In this document: positions 11,946 through 23,840 of the stretch, in pieces
Layout: each line of letters opens with the position of its first letter
How positions within the stretch are numbered: the stretch's first letter is position 1
DNA from: Capsicum annuum
Taxonomy: Eukaryota > Streptophyta > Magnoliopsida > Solanales > Solanaceae
DNA length: 64,000 nt
Direction: 5' to 3'
Assembly (NCBI RefSeq): GCF_002878395.1
Contig: NC_061116.1
Coordinates: 125,544,859 to 125,608,858, forward strand
Notes under the pieces: model-generated
Told to the model about the DNA's origin: nothing
Seen by the model: only the letters and a program-made list of their open reading frames with translations
The model's database searches: none
Made by a program: the position numbers and the translations under genes

Positions 11946-13189
11946 CTTTTTTAGGGTTATTCCAACATCCCTAAATCTTGGTTTTAGTGTTCTTATATAG
12001 AAAATCTCATCAAAAAAAGAGTCAAAAATCAGAAAAAAAAAAAGATGTTTCATGTTTTTGTGTTTTGACAGAATTTTAGATCTTAGATCTACATGTTTTT
12101 GTGTTGTTTTGTTAGTTTCAAGTGCTAGATTCTTGTTCCCTAGCACCTAGGAAGTTTAGATCTACTTTTAGAGTGAAGTTTGGTTGATTTTGAGCTAGAT
12201 CCACCATGGTTATGGCGTTTTGAAGCTTCAAGAAGATAGATCATTGTGGTTTTTGTGTTGTGGACGTTGGTTGGTTGTGATTTATTGTTATTTGAGCTCA
12301 CATTGGCCTAAGGAACCTAGATCTACAAAAAAATTAGATTTGGAGTTCATTTGGTTAGGGGTCAAACTGTGGTCAACTCTTAAATATTCATCTTGTTCTT
12401 CCATGTTCATCAAGTCTTGCTAAGGAAGAATATCCAAAGAGTGTGTTTGATCCAAAAAAGGGGAATAAAGAGAGTGTACTTTGTGTTTATGAAAGAATAT
12501 TCCTTGGCATATTCATTGTCATCCAAAGAAAGAAGAGATAAAGGGATAATCAAAGTACAAAATCAAGTACATTCCAAGTACAAAGGGGGGACCATTTGTT
12601 TTTGAATTCATTTGAAGCTCCAAAAAGGCTTTCAAACCTTCATATTTTCCTCCCAAACGAAATTCTTCTTCACCAAAGGGGTTCTAGGCCGTGACTTGAG
12701 ACTTAGGGTTGAAAAATTTGAGAACTCAACGTCGAATCAGAAGCTGCCACATCATCACTAGCTAATCAGCCAAATTGAGTTCTAAAATTAGATTTCCTAG
12801 TTTCTATTTGTTGTTTCTAGTTGCTTTTGTGTTGATTCTATTACTCATTAGTAAGCTAGTAATTACCTACTAGTTTGGTAATTAGATTAGAGTCCGTTGT
12901 TTCGCGTCTTCGATTTTTGTGTGCTTTTCTCGTTTTCAAGTCGTAGTATTTTTGTTGGTTCAAGTTCGTGCATCACTTATTTTTAGTCGTTTCAAACAAA
13001 GGTCCATTCCGATCCAAAGCTTCTCACCTCTCAAGTAACTTGCCAAGTATTGCCGGTTTTTCAACACTTGTGAAGCCAAGTGTGAGGTGAGGTTGAGTGT
13101 GAGTGAAGTGAGGCTTTTGAACTAACTTATTTGCTCGTTTTGTAGGTTATTTTACTTGCTGATTTTTGCACTTCGTAGGTACATTTTCC
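11946..13189 (+). other. B untranslated leader
   Basis: About 1.24 kb before the first plausible ATG. It contains an adenine run near 12035-12047, GCTGCCACATCATCAC near 12744 and AGTAATTACCTACTAG near 12855, blocks also present in the leaders of A, C and (partly) M. It ends with a branch-point-like ACTAAC (13121) and TAGGT acceptor-like sites at 13143 and 13176. The frames at 12220-12605 are not conserved in the other leaders and I do not call them genes. Confidence 0.65.
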
Positions 13190-14911
13190 ATGGAAACCGA
13201 AGGTACTATTTTCCAACCTTTGGAAAATGATGTTATGGGAGCTTTGATGGCTCAAATGGAGGCCTTGAGTCGAGAAATGAAGAGCGGAAATAATGCTATA
13301 AGGAGTGATATGGATTCAATGAGGGGTGACATGATTAGAATTAGAGCGAGGGTTGATAGACTATGTCCACCAAAATCTCCATAATTCTAAACACCTCAAG
13401 TCCAAAGATCCTATACTTCACAAAATCCAATGACTCCTCTCCATGAGTTAGAAACCAAAGAGTGTGAGGCCAAGACTCAAGATGGAGAGAAAATTATTAG
13501 TGAGGTGCAAGAAGAATGTGAACAAAGAAGGGAAAAGGAAGGGAAAACCATGGTAGTGAAGTTGGAAGGGAAAAAATACTTGATTGCGGATCTTGTCCAC
13601 AAAGGACCCTTTTTATTCACTAACCCAAATACTAGTATTTTGCCTAGTATTTTATCTTCTCATGTGCAGGTTCAAGACCCTAGAAGTCCTGAGAAGAAGC
13701 CCAAGGAAGTTTCCTTCAAGCCCTTGGCCGAAAGTCCCCATTGTGGGACAAGCGAGGAAGAAGTGAATCCAAAGGGAAACCTTGACATATTCCCTTGTAA
13801 TGTGGAGCATGAGGGTTGCCATGATGCAAAACAAAGTGAATAAAACACTTCTCATAATCTACAAGGTAACCAAGCTATTTTCTACACTCTTAAAAACTTG
13901 AATTGTTGTGATGTGGCTCGTAGTAGCCAAAGTAGTGTAGTTTCAGATTGGATTAGTCAAGAAGTGTATGAATCTCCCTTTTGTGATACTCTTGGTGTTG
14001 ATAGGTTGTATAAGGACCAAACTCTTGTTGTGAGTATGCAAGCACTAGTTGATCCTTTAGATGACAAAATCAATTCTTTTCGTAAGAATGATTTATGTCC
14101 ATTTAGTGCTAGCACTTATAACTTGAATAACGTTTCATTATCATGTAACAATAGTATTCACAAACTACATGATCCTCTTGTAGATTATAGTACCTTGGTT
14201 GATGTCTTCACACTTGATTCCTTCCTATACTACCTCTTTTCCTATGATGATAACCATGTTAATTTTGAATTGATATTATGTAGAGGTACTAAGATTGGTG
14301 GATATTTTCCTTTCTTGAATGAAGATGATTGTGAGTTTGATTCTCTAGTAAAAGGAATGGCTAACCTCGGCTTAGATTTTTATCTATTTTATCCATTTGA
14401 TCCTGGTATACTATTGGGGTGGGGAAGGATGTGTTTCGGATTGCATTCCTTTTTCCTTGATATCTCTCTTAACCATGTCCTTTGTAATGCTTATAGTCAG
14501 TATTTCATGATTGTAACAAAGGATTGTTGGGTGTATTCCAAAAGTGTACCCCCTTGGCATAATGTTATTGTTGATCTTGATAAAGTATATGGTCCTTTGA
14601 ACGTGTGTAATGAAAGCTCTTATGTTAATCTTTTTCATAGTGACCTTGTGTTTGTCCTAGTGGTGAGTAATGCCTTGAATGATTGTGAACTTGATAACCT
14701 AGTGAAAGGAGTGGGCCATCTCAACTTAAACCTTCATCATTTGCTCCCATTTGACCCCGGAATACTCTTGAGATGTGAAGGATATAGTTGCTGGTCGTGC
14801 TCACTTAATTTTTATATTGATGCTATTCATGTCTTTGTTATACTTTATGCTAAACTTTTTATGTCAAAAACCAAGGATATGTGGATGCATGTCAAGTGTG
14901 AACAACCATAG
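13190..14911 (+). pseudogene. B unknown protein, one 574-codon frame with three stops
   Basis: Segments at 13190-13381, 13391-13840 and 13844-14911 share one frame. They are separated only by in-frame TAA codons at 13382, 13388 and 13841. The ATG at 13190 is chosen because the same position after the acceptor-like TAGGT starts gag in A. The N-terminus (METEG, a coiled-coil-like MAQMEALSREMKSG) resembles the gag start of A. The middle is charged, and GPFLFTNPNTSILPSI recalls the protease-RT linker of A. The last 337 codons hold ALVDPLDDKI, LDSFLYYLFSY and two copies of a unit with DCExDxLVKG, PFDPG and KDxW, 118 residues apart. Related motifs occur in C, D and E. Function unknown; no catalytic motif seen. 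Confidence 0.7.
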
Positions 14912-15030
14912 GTTGATGATATAAGTGTGGTGCTAATACTAAACCCTCCTACTAAGAGGATTTTGTGTTTGCTTTTTCTCTCTTTTTGATTTTTACAAGA
15001 TCTAAATTTGAGGACAAATTCTTTCAAGAT

Positions 15031-15038
15031 GGGGAGGA
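15031..15038 (+). other. B polypurine tract
   Basis: GGGGAGGA directly before the right LTR. The preceding TTGAGGACAAATTCTTTCAA matches the end of the A pol gene (LRSNSSQDGEDD) with a 1-base deletion, showing descent from an A-like element. Confidence 0.75.
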
Positions 15039-15867
15039 TGATACAAGCACAATGAACCTCAAGAGCACAAGATATTGTCTAAGGGTCAAGGCTTCGGAAT
15101 TGGCAACCAATTAAAGACTTTTTGGAGTATTTTGAAGCCTTGGTCAAGAGAAGGAAGGAGGGGAATTTATACAATCCATAGGTGCCTCAAAGGAAGGATA
15201 ATGAAGATTTTTTACACTCCAAAAGAGCACTTTATAGGCGCCTCCTTTTAAGTCCTCATTAAGGGAATTTTTTCCTTTGGCATGTAATAGTATAAATAGA
15301 CCCTTTAGCTTGTATTTTCATTAGACTTTGATGAATGTGAATGTTGCATAACATAGAAAGACAAAGTCCTCTTTCCTTGAGGCAAATCTGAAACTTATAA
15401 ATAGGGTGATACTAGGGTGGAATCACTAGTGTTGCATTCTTTCATAGAACGTTGGGTGCTAGAGGAGGTTGAGGTCTCTCTTGTGCTCACTGAAGAGAGT
15501 AGGTGTTCCTATTATCATTGTATTAAGGGTCTAGGTGCTTGAATAAACTTAGGTTCTTAGTTCATGAGATAGTGTATGTCACTCTATCTATCCTTTCTAT
15601 TCTTGCAATCTTGTAATGTTTGTATCTCGTATTGTCCCCGTTTATGTTGTTGTTGTTATTCCCATTGTTAAGTTCATCTTGTTCTTCATCTTCTTGTTGT
15701 TAAATCTAGTTTCGTGGCTGTTTTGGGGTTGAAACACACCCTTATATTTCGTTCTTCTTGTTGTTGTAGTGAATCCGAGAGTGGTCACCAAATAAGTCCA
15801 CGGGTTCTTCAAACTAGTGGACTGATTTGGTGTTTGTTTTATGGGTTCCATTGTCTTTCCCATGTCA
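15039..15867 (+). repeat. B right LTR
   Basis: TGATACAAGCAC to CCCATGTCA, collinear with the left LTR and with only scattered substitutions. TATA box near 15291-15299. Confidence 0.88.
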
Positions 15868-15872
15868 CGCAA

Positions 15873-16890
15873 TAAGTATGATTAATTGGGGTCACTATGG
15901 ATAGAATGATAGGTCTGCCCACTTCTTACCTTTGAGGACTAATTACATAGGAGAGGACTATGATAAGTTGTATATTCAGGAGATAGTTAAATTATATGGG
16001 CGTTAGTGTCCATCATTTCAATCTGAGGTATGCAATTTTCTTCTCTCTTTTGGCATTTGTTTTAGAATGGTTTGGGTACTCAGGTGAACCGTAGCACCGC
16101 TTTCCACCCTCAAACAGATGGACAAGTGGAGTATACTATTCAGACTTTGGAGGATATGCTAAGGGACCATGTTATTGATTTAAAGGGCAATTGGGTTGAT
16201 TATTTCCCTCTTATTTAATTTTCTTACAATAATAGTTACCATTCTAGCATTAAGATGGCCCCTTTTGAGGCTCTTTTATGGTAGACAATGTAGATGTCTA
16301 TTAGGTAGTTTTAGGTTTTTGAGTCTAGGTTGTTTGGTCCTGAATTGGTTCACCTAGTCATAGATAAAGTAAAGGTGATTAGACAAAGACTTAAGGCTGC
16401 TTAGAGTCGCAAAAAGTCTTATGCGGATATGAGGTGAAGGGAGTTGGAATTTAGAGTAAGTGATTAGGTATTCTCAAAGATGTCTTCTATGAAAGAAACT
16501 ATGAGGTTTGGGAAGAAGGGGTATCTCAGTCCCCGTTATGTTGGCCCATACTAGATTGTAAGTAGAGTTTGGAATGTCATTTAAGAGTTTGAGTTAACAG
16601 CAAGTTTGGCCTCTATTCATCCTATTTTCCATGTGCCTATGATGAAAAAGTGTGTGGGTGATCCTTCCTTGATAATGCCGGTTGATGTTATAGATTCCTT
16701 GTATTTTAAAGACGTACCAGCTGAGATATTAGATAGGCAAGTTTGTAGATTGAGGACAAAGTATGTAGCTTCATTGAAACTATTTTGGAGAAATCAGAAG
16801 GTGGTAGAAGCTACATGTGAAGCTGAAGACGATAAGAAGCCAAGTACCCATTCTTATTCCCCATGTTGGATGAGAGTGATTGAGGTATGA
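15873..16890 (+). pseudogene. E0 integrase core and C-terminal relic
   Basis: After B the integrase resumes (NKYD, then SAHFLPLRTNYIGEDYDKLYIQEIVKLYG in shifted frames, about 15873-16010). Later parts match the HPQTDGQ region near 16110 and the YNNSYHSS-like region near 16225. The 16606-16890 frame reads SIHPIFHVPMMKKCVGDPS, then DRQVCRLRTK and LKLFWRNQKVVEATCEAED, the chromodomain-type tail of Tekay/Del elements. Many stops; not functional. The 16891-17012 spacer has nothing recognisable. Confidence 0.7.
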
Positions 16891-17012
16891 GTTTCATTAT
16901 CCTCTTGTCTATTTGGAAATTCGTCATTTGATTATAGTGCATTCTTGCTAATATTGTGCTAAAAATAGCCTAACTCCTCATTCGGGATGAATGATCCTAG
17001 GTGTGTGTGCGC

Positions 17013-17028
17013 GGGGGGGGGGGGGGGG
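17013..17028 (+). other. E0 polypurine tract, a run of 16 G
   Basis: An uninterrupted G16 lies three bases before the TGTAATATAAGACCC start of the 3' LTR. The position is right for the purine tract; the length of pure G is unusual. Confidence 0.65.
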
Positions 17029-17031
17029 TGG

Positions 17032-18557
17032 TGTAATATAAGACCCCTCAAAATTTCAATAATATTATTTTTGACCCTCGTGCATGCTTAATGTCATTTG
17101 TTGACTTGAATTATGTTTAGGGATGTTAAATGGGTGTTTTAAGAAAGTTTCAAAATATTTGATGGGGTTTGGGGTCATTTTGGGACCCCGAGGAAGTGAG
17201 AGTTCACGATATTGGCATGAAATGGAGCCTTCGCAATAGAAACATTACACGGAGGCTAGCCTCTGCGATATTGGTGTGCCACATTATGGTGTTAAAAGGC
17301 CTAACTTTTATTTTTTTCACTTTGGTGAGGGGATTTTGGTCTTCTTACGCCTTGTACGACCATTAAACATAAAATAACTCCATTCCCTTTAGTTTTCAAA
17401 GATCAAATGATTCACTTTCTCTCTCAAACTCAAAACCCAACAGCATTCAAGGGTTTTACAGTGAATTCATCATCCAAGCACCAAACTCTTAATTGTTTCA
17501 AATTTCTCGTGTATTTTAGGCATGTATATCATTCCCTTACTTTAATTTTTCACTATGGCACTTAAATAATCATTATGCATGTGTTTTAAATTGATGGGTT
17601 TGAAATTGGGTTGAGGGGTTTTGATTGGCACATCTTGAATTACTTTTTCATATTTTAATTGATGATTTATGCTCTAAAACAATGGTTTTTTGACTGAATG
17701 GGTGCATTGTTAAGGGAATTGGAATGGGGAACATGAGTTTCCTCAAATTGATGACTTCTTAGATTGTTAATGGCATTAAGCCCAATCCACTTTGTAAATT
17801 TTTGTTTTGACCTTGGATAATTGAATAATTCAACATATTTATGAACCCATTGCATTGCATCAAGGGATAATTGGTTAAAACGGATTTGCGAGGCACTTGG
17901 TGGCCATGGTTTGAATTTTTAAATGGAATTTAGGAGTCAATTTGGTTATGTGAATTGGTTTGGTGTAGTGACCCTTCAGGTTATTTTCCACATTTCCACT
18001 CTTTTTTGTCGTTAAAGCTTATCTATAGCTGCTCTAAGTGATTTATGACTTGTTAGCTTTAACAATTTGATTACTAGGTAGTTTGTTTGTTTTTTAGAGC
18101 CAATTCCCTATTTAAAAGTCTTCATGGGTTCCAATAATCTCATATGCAAATTCTGACTGTGCCAGTAGCTCTGGAATATCAAATTTAGGCTAGTATTTGG
18201 TTTAGGTTTTGAGGCACCTGAGTTTATTTTGACCTATTGGTTGGAAGGTTGAGAAATTAAAAATATAGTTGTGGGACCCATATTTGGTCAAAATGACCTC
18301 GGATGAAAATTCTGAGTTCTCAATTGCATTCAAAATATTGAATTTGGTATGGTTACATAGTTCGTTCGCATATACGAGATTAAAAAAATATCCAAGGGCT
18401 TGATGACAACATGGAAGACTTCTGAGTTTTAGCTCTCAACTGAGGCAGTGACGATTGCCAGCCATGGGCCGTGATTGTGACTCCTCATGAAGAGGAGATA
18501 GTGTGATCTCTATGTCCTGTTGCGATTACGATCAATGTGTGCAAGGCAAAGGTAGTG
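17032..18557 (+). repeat. E0 3' LTR, first piece
   Basis: Starts TGTAATATAAGACCC, directly after the purine tract. No coding sequence is supported; frames at 17169-17366 and 17667-17855 are isolated. It is interrupted at 18558 by solo LTR S1. The sequence on both sides (ATTACGATCAATGTGTGCAA and TACGATCGCATACCTATAGG) rejoins after removing S1. Confidence 0.6.
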
Positions 18558-19310
18558 TGATACAAGTGTGATCATGTAGATGAACTTATGAGGATGTGTA
18601 TTGAATTCGTACATGTGTGTGTGCAAGAGAAGTGGAATTAAGGGCTTAAAACATATCAAAACAGCCACTAATTCACACTAGAGGGGCACCTAATCTCTAA
18701 GGGGCATTTTGGACTTTTTACCTTCTATTTGTAATACACTATATAAGAAACATTTTAGGGTTACTTTACTTGGTTTTTTGATATTAAAGATTGTATAACA
18801 CACTTGAAAAACACAAGTTCTCTCTTCCATAGTGACTTGGCTTAAACTAGGAAACAACTTAGGTGTGGAATCACTTTTGTTGTTTTTTTGCTTGGATTCT
18901 TGAGAGCTAGACGGATTGAGGTCCTCTCTTGTGTCCACCGTATAGTGTAGGTGTTTCTACTATCTTTATCAAGGTTTTTTGTGCTCGAATACACTTAGGT
19001 TCTTGGTCTTTGTAGTAGTGTATGTCACAATCTCTATCATTTCCTTTGTTGTAATCTTGTAGCTGTGTGGTGTATTATTTCTCTTGTAACCCGTGTGTTG
19101 TTATTATTACTATGTTGTTGTCCATCTTGTTTTTCATAAATTATTGTTAATATTAGTTTAGGTCTCTAATTTGGTGTCAAATACACCACAAAATCTTGTA
19201 TTCTTGTTGTTGGTAGCGAATCCAAGAGTGGTCATCAAAAGGGTCCACATTCTTTCAACTAGTGGACTGATTTTGGTGTTGTTTGTGTGTTCCTTGTCGA
19301 TCTTGTATCA
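18558..19310 (+). repeat. S1: solo LTR related to the B LTR
   Basis: TGATACAAGTGTGATC to GATCTTGTATCA, 753 bp. It is flanked by tagtg (18553-18557) and tagta (19311-19315), a 5-bp duplication with one difference. The second half (TCTCTTGTGTCCACCG, then GAATACACTTAGGTTCTTGG) aligns with the B LTR. A TATA-like TATATAAG is near 18731. No interior remains, as expected from LTR-LTR recombination. Confidence 0.8.
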
Positions 19311-19315
19311 TAGTA

Positions 19316-19906
19316 CGATCGCATACCTATAGGTCGTGATGGAAACTGTCGAGGCCCTATACTACCCTATACTAGGTATAAATTTTTCGTATTTCCATAA
19401 TTTTTTGTATTTTTCATCTTACCCCTTTAAGGCTAAATCCTAAAATAGTGTATTGACTTAAAATTGAAGCTTGTGGGTTCTAGGGAAACTAGATTAACAT
19501 CCTTTTCATGATTCTCCTACGGATTTATGGTAAGAATCCTCTAAATTCATCGTTCAATTTCTTGATCCCAAAATATTTAGGGTTTGATTTTAGCCCCAAC
19601 TTAGTTTGGTTTTCACACATTTATGAGGGTAATGATTCCATGAGCTTGATATCATGTTGGGTTGGTTTCAGAAATGTGACTTTTGTAAGTGGGACCCAAA
19701 TGGAGTTTTTGAGTTAATTTTTGGAACCGAATCATAATGGTGCAATATGGGTTTCGATATTCTCATATTGATGTGTAGAATGTGTTTTTAATAGCTTTGT
19801 ATCTTGAGGAGGATTCTCGAAATAGAAAAGTGAAGGTTTAGAGGTTTGTTGAGCTTTCTTTAGCAGTGAGGTAGGCTAGGTTTATCCCTTGTTAATTTAA
19901 GCTATG
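19316..19906 (+). repeat. E0 3' LTR, second piece
   Basis: Continuation between S1 and S2. The 19508-19717 frame is not supported as a gene. It ends in ctatg, the target duplicated around S2. Confidence 0.55.
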
Positions 19907-20274
19907 TGTCATGACCCAAACTAAGGACTAGCCATGACGAGGAAATCAAGTCCAATAAGGACTGGAGACCACCCTCTGCACCTATCCAAATAGAATACAA
20001 TACCCCCCAACAGCAGATGAATTCCAAACCTATAACAATATAGCACCAGATAAGCTCTAAGGATTCAAGATATGTCTATAACCAACAACCAACCATAACA
20101 ACCAACCAGCATCACCCAAGTCCACAGTAATATCCACAAAGCCTTCTAACTTAACTAAAATCAATAAAATGTTGGGGCATGCCCCCGACTCTAGCAAAGA
20201 CAATGACAATGTTAATGTAAGCTCTTTATTTATAGTCTTTGAAAGAAAGCTGGTGAAATAAATAAGTCTTCTGG

Positions 20275-21150
20275 TGATACGGGTGTACAAAGCTGTCCAA
20301 TACGTTCTCGACCATTCACACGAAGTCAAGCTCGGGAGTTACAAAAACTACAAGCCATGTTCATGCAAATGGCTGCGTATGAGTTGGTACTTGATCCGCC
20401 AAAGAGCTTCAATGTTTTCAAGTGTTAAAATGAACCTTGAAGTGTAATAAATTACACTCTAAGGACACCCCATGACCTAAGGGTAGGAAGGTCATTTGTC
20501 CTTCATTTTGTGTGTAATATAAATAGATGCTATTAGGGTTATTTTCAGCACTTAGTTCATTCTTCATTTTTCACAACAACAAGTCTTGTAACATTGAATA
20601 TTTCTCTCTCTCTTGTTCTTGAGAGTAGAACCTGAAATCTGTCCAACAAGTGTAGTTACACTTGTGTTGTTTCTTGGCTAGAAACTTGAGATCTTGAGGT
20701 TCATGAGTTCCTCTTGATCTAAGTAAGAACTTGGTACTGAAATCTTTTGGTCTTCGGGTCCTTTCTTCAAGTTAGGGTTCATAGATTCTAAGATATCTTT
20801 GTGTCAAGTTACTATCTTTCATTTTGTACTCTTGAAACTTTGTAGTAACTTAGTGAAGCCGTGTGGGGCTGATTTTCGATTCACTATAGTTACTGCCATT
20901 TGTTGTTCTTGTTGTTAACATTGTACTCTTTATAATCTATCATCTTGTGTTGTTGAACCATTGTTTAATGTTATTGTTATCTTCTTGTTCTCCTTGTATA
21001 GCTACTGTTTTGGTGTTGATATTCCTTCAAAATTTTGTGATTGTTGTTGTCTTCACATAATGGAGTTGTTATCTTCAAGCTCTCGCAATTGTAGTGTGTT
21101 TGGACTGATTTTGTGGCAGATTTGATACGCTCCAATTTAGTAGTGTATCA
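20275..21150 (+). repeat. A left LTR
   Basis: TGATACGGGTGT to TAGTGTATCA. TATA box TATAAATAG at 20518-20526. Hairpin motif at 20851-20886, in the part that would be transcribed. The first 150 bases are the copy of the pol C-terminal codons used in the right LTR. Confidence 0.9.
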
Positions 21151-21152
21151 TT

Positions 21153-21164
21153 TGGTATCAAAGC
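21153..21164 (+). other. A primer binding site
   Basis: TGGTATCAAAGC, one base different from the usual TGGTATCAGAGC; the same variant is used by C (30279) and G (43207). Confidence 0.8.
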
Positions 21165-22408
21165 CATCTTTGATTTTGTTCTAACAAGATCAATCTTGGG
21201 CTTGAGACTTGTAAACTACAAAAAAAAAACTGAAATCTGAAAATTCCAGAAATAGTCAAATCTGCTACCTTTGTGTTCTTGGCCAAAAATTGTGATGTGT
21301 TGTTGTATGGGCCGAGATTTTCTTATATTTTTTTGGCTTGATCTTGTAGTATTTTTCTTGTATAGAGTGTTTCTAGTGTTGGTTTCTTTCTCACCAAGAC
21401 TAAAGGTGTCAAGATCTAAAGATTGAGCTTATAATATTGACCATAGTTGTAGTGCCTTGTGGCTGGCTGTTTGTTGTTACTTGTTGTTGACAATTGGTGG
21501 TGTTGTGTTGTGTTTTTGAAGAAGTTGTTGTTGAGTCCTTGAAGGTTGTTGTGGTGTTCATCAAGTTCTTCATCTTTTCTTACAACTTTAGACAACCAAA
21601 AAGTGTGATATAAATTCAACAGTTGAATCTGAAAATTGTAAAGCATGTTGTGAGAAGCCTTGAACCCATCATTTCTTAGACTAAGCTTCTACTTTTCAGC
21701 AACTTTTTCTTATTTCAAGAACCTAGTGTTGTGTGACAAGCTACCTTTTTCTTATTTCAAGAACCTAGTGTTGTGTGACAAGATACCTTTTCTTATTTCA
21801 AGAACCTTGTGTTGTGGGACAAGTACTTTTTTCTTATTTCAAGAACCTACTGTTGTGGGACAAGGTACTTTTCTTATTTCAGGCTTTATGTTTTCCCTCC
21901 AAGACCAATTGTCATCCTTTCCAAATTATGTAAATATTTAAATTTCAGAATTGGTGCTTAAATTGTGTGGGACCAAGACCAATTGCATGCTGCCACATCA
22001 CCCATTTGCTACTGTTCACATCATTAATAAGCTCAAATTTAGGTTTTCTAGTTTCTAATTGTTGATTCTTAGTTTCATTACTTGGTTCTAGAACTAATTA
22101 ACATGCTAATACACTCCTACTAGGTTGTCAATTAGTCCTTTTGAATTCCCTTGTTCGTTTCCACATTTAGTTGGGTGCTTTTATTCGTTTGAATACGTTG
22201 TAACTTCTTAACTCCACTCTGTTGAGAATTCTTTCAGTTTCAAACAAGAATCCACTCCGGCCAAGAGCTTTACTCATATCTTAAGGATTCACGGTTACTA
22301 GCCAATCTACAACATTTGTGGAGCTCAAGTGTGAGTGAACTGAGAGAGTGTGAGTGAGAAGAGGTTTAACGCTAACTTGTTTGCTGATTGTGTAGGTAAC
22401 ACCTTGAC
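21165..22408 (+). other. A untranslated leader
   Basis: 1.24 kb before the gag ATG. The block AACAAGATCAATCTTGGGCT (21181) is shared with C, G and M. An adenine run, TGCTGCCACATCAC near 21990 and a 41-bp tandem repeat at 21709-21880 follow. It ends with GCTAAC (22371) and TTGCTGATTGTGTAGGTAAC (22381-22400), a branch-point and 3'-splice-site-like arrangement 14 bases before ATG. Confidence 0.65.
21709..21880 (+). repeat. 41-bp tandem repeat in the A leader
   Basis: About four copies of CTTATTTCAAGAACCTAGTG with period 40-42 bp (starts at 21709, 21751, 21792, 21833, partial at 21873). A single related copy occurs in the leader of M near 63676. Confidence 0.8.
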
Positions 22409-23840
22409 ATGGAAGGAAGCACATCCCAAAGTGGGGGTACTACTGAACAAGACACTATGAAGGCCACACTTGAGGCCATTACCAGAAGTTTAGAGAGGTT
22501 GAACACGGAAGTTGGAGAAAAGAGGGGAGATTTGACTACAATAAGTGGGAGATTGGAGCAAGTGAGAGAGTCTAAGGAACTCTCGTCCATCCACTCCTCA
22601 TCATATTCCTTCAAGTGGGCATGAAAGAACTTCATCCACAACTATCTCACCAGAAACATTGCACCAAATAATGAATCCACCTAGCCCTACTAAATGCCAC
22701 AAATCATACCTCTACTTTCCCTCCAAACCAAGAAGTAAATAGACCACGCCATTCTCAAACTCCTCCAATTCCACAAGAAGTATGTAGTCGTCCATTACCT
22801 CCAAAAAATCTGAACGTACCTTACCAAACTCCACCAAATCAAAGATCACCACCTCCACAAATCCCAATGCCTCCAAATCAGATTCCAAATCACCAAAACC
22901 AAACAGCTCACTTTGAGGAACATGGTAGAGTATGATGGATATGGAGCCTTTGATGATGCTTACATGAGAGAGGAGGATCTAAGAAGAGGCCGTGTTGATC
23001 CAAGGAGGTACCGAGGGTATGGAGAAAGAGGAAATCGACACCAAGAAAGAGACGTAGGCATCAATACCATCAAATTGAGCTTACCTATCTGTAAGGGTGA
23101 AAGTGACCCCGAGGCCTTCTTAGCTTGGGAATCAGCTTGTGACAAAGTTTTTCAAGTTAATGATATCTCGAAAGAAAAGAAAAGTTGTTATGCCATAGCT
23201 CATTTTGAGGGTTATGCCAACACTTGGTGGGAGTACGTCAAGCGTTTTGGTGATGAATTAGTTGATGGGAAGCCACCACCTTGGTTTTGGTTAAGGTACT
23301 TGATGAGGCAACGGTACCTTCCCGAGAGTTATCGCCATAAATTGCTTGCTAGATTGTACAACTTGCGTCAAGGCAATAAAAGTGTGATGGCATATTATGA
23401 TGAGTTTCAACAACTCATGTTGAAGCTTGATCATCGTGGGGAACAAATCAGTCATGACATCATCCGATTCAAGTGTGGGTTGAACAAAGAGATCTCCACT
23501 CATTTGACACTTCACAAATTTAATACCATTGAAGGTATTTTCCAAGCGGCTCTTGAGATTGAAAGGGAGCTTAAAGAAAGGCCGTTGCTCAAGGCAAGGG
23601 GACAATCCATCTTGGGTTGGCCTAGAAGCAAGGACGTGGTTCAATCCCTTCAGATTGGCCCAAAAACAAGGACCAAACCGCCACTACAAGGCTGCCCGAG
23701 CCCAAAGCAGTCCACAAAATTCCTCTAAAACAAGAAGTTCAAAAGTATCCAAACCCAAAAGGATTCCAATGTTTCAAGTGCAAAGGTTGGGACATAAATC
23801 CAATAAATGTCCAAATCGATGCAACATGATACTGTAGGAA
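22409..23840 (+). pseudogene. A gag, frameshifted
   Basis: The gag protein forms the particle and binds the RNA. Start ATG 22409 (MEGSTSQSGG, coiled-coil-like EAITRSLERLNTEVGE). The frame closes at 22624. The main part is read at 22913-23728: IKLSLPICKGESDPEAFLAW, ACDKVFQVNDISKEKK, YANTWWEYVKR, MRQRYLPESY and LYNLRQGNKSVMAYYDEFQQ, a typical retrotransposon gag domain. The zinc knuckle CFKC-GHKSNKC is at about 23775-23815 but split by a frameshift. The Arg-rich stretch at its start is usual for this gag. A Pro-rich linker lies between the two frames (22625-22912). Confidence 0.8.

Larger units (their letters stand above)
11102..15867 (+). mobile_element. B: non-autonomous LTR element with its own long reading frame
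   Basis: LTRs of 830 and 829 bp flank a 3.1-kb interior. The target duplication is cacaa (11097-11101) and cgcaa (15868-15872), one mismatch. The primer site and purine tract are in place. No protease, RT or integrase motif is present, so it must be moved by enzymes from elsewhere. The leader plan (adenine run, splice-acceptor-like end, then ATG) matches elements A and C. It is inserted in the E0 integrase. Confidence 0.88.

Noticed and set aside
12220..12605. Two plus-strand frames in the B leader
   Set aside because: They lie in the leader before the gag-type ATG, and equivalent frames are absent in the A and C leaders.
13898..14911. Hydrophobic stretches (FLYYLF, VFVLVV) as membrane segments of an env-like protein
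   Set aside because: They are short, lack a signal peptide and fall inside the repeated unit; buried core strands are as likely.
19508..19717. 69-codon frame in the E0 LTR
   Set aside because: Isolated frame in an old LTR without support.
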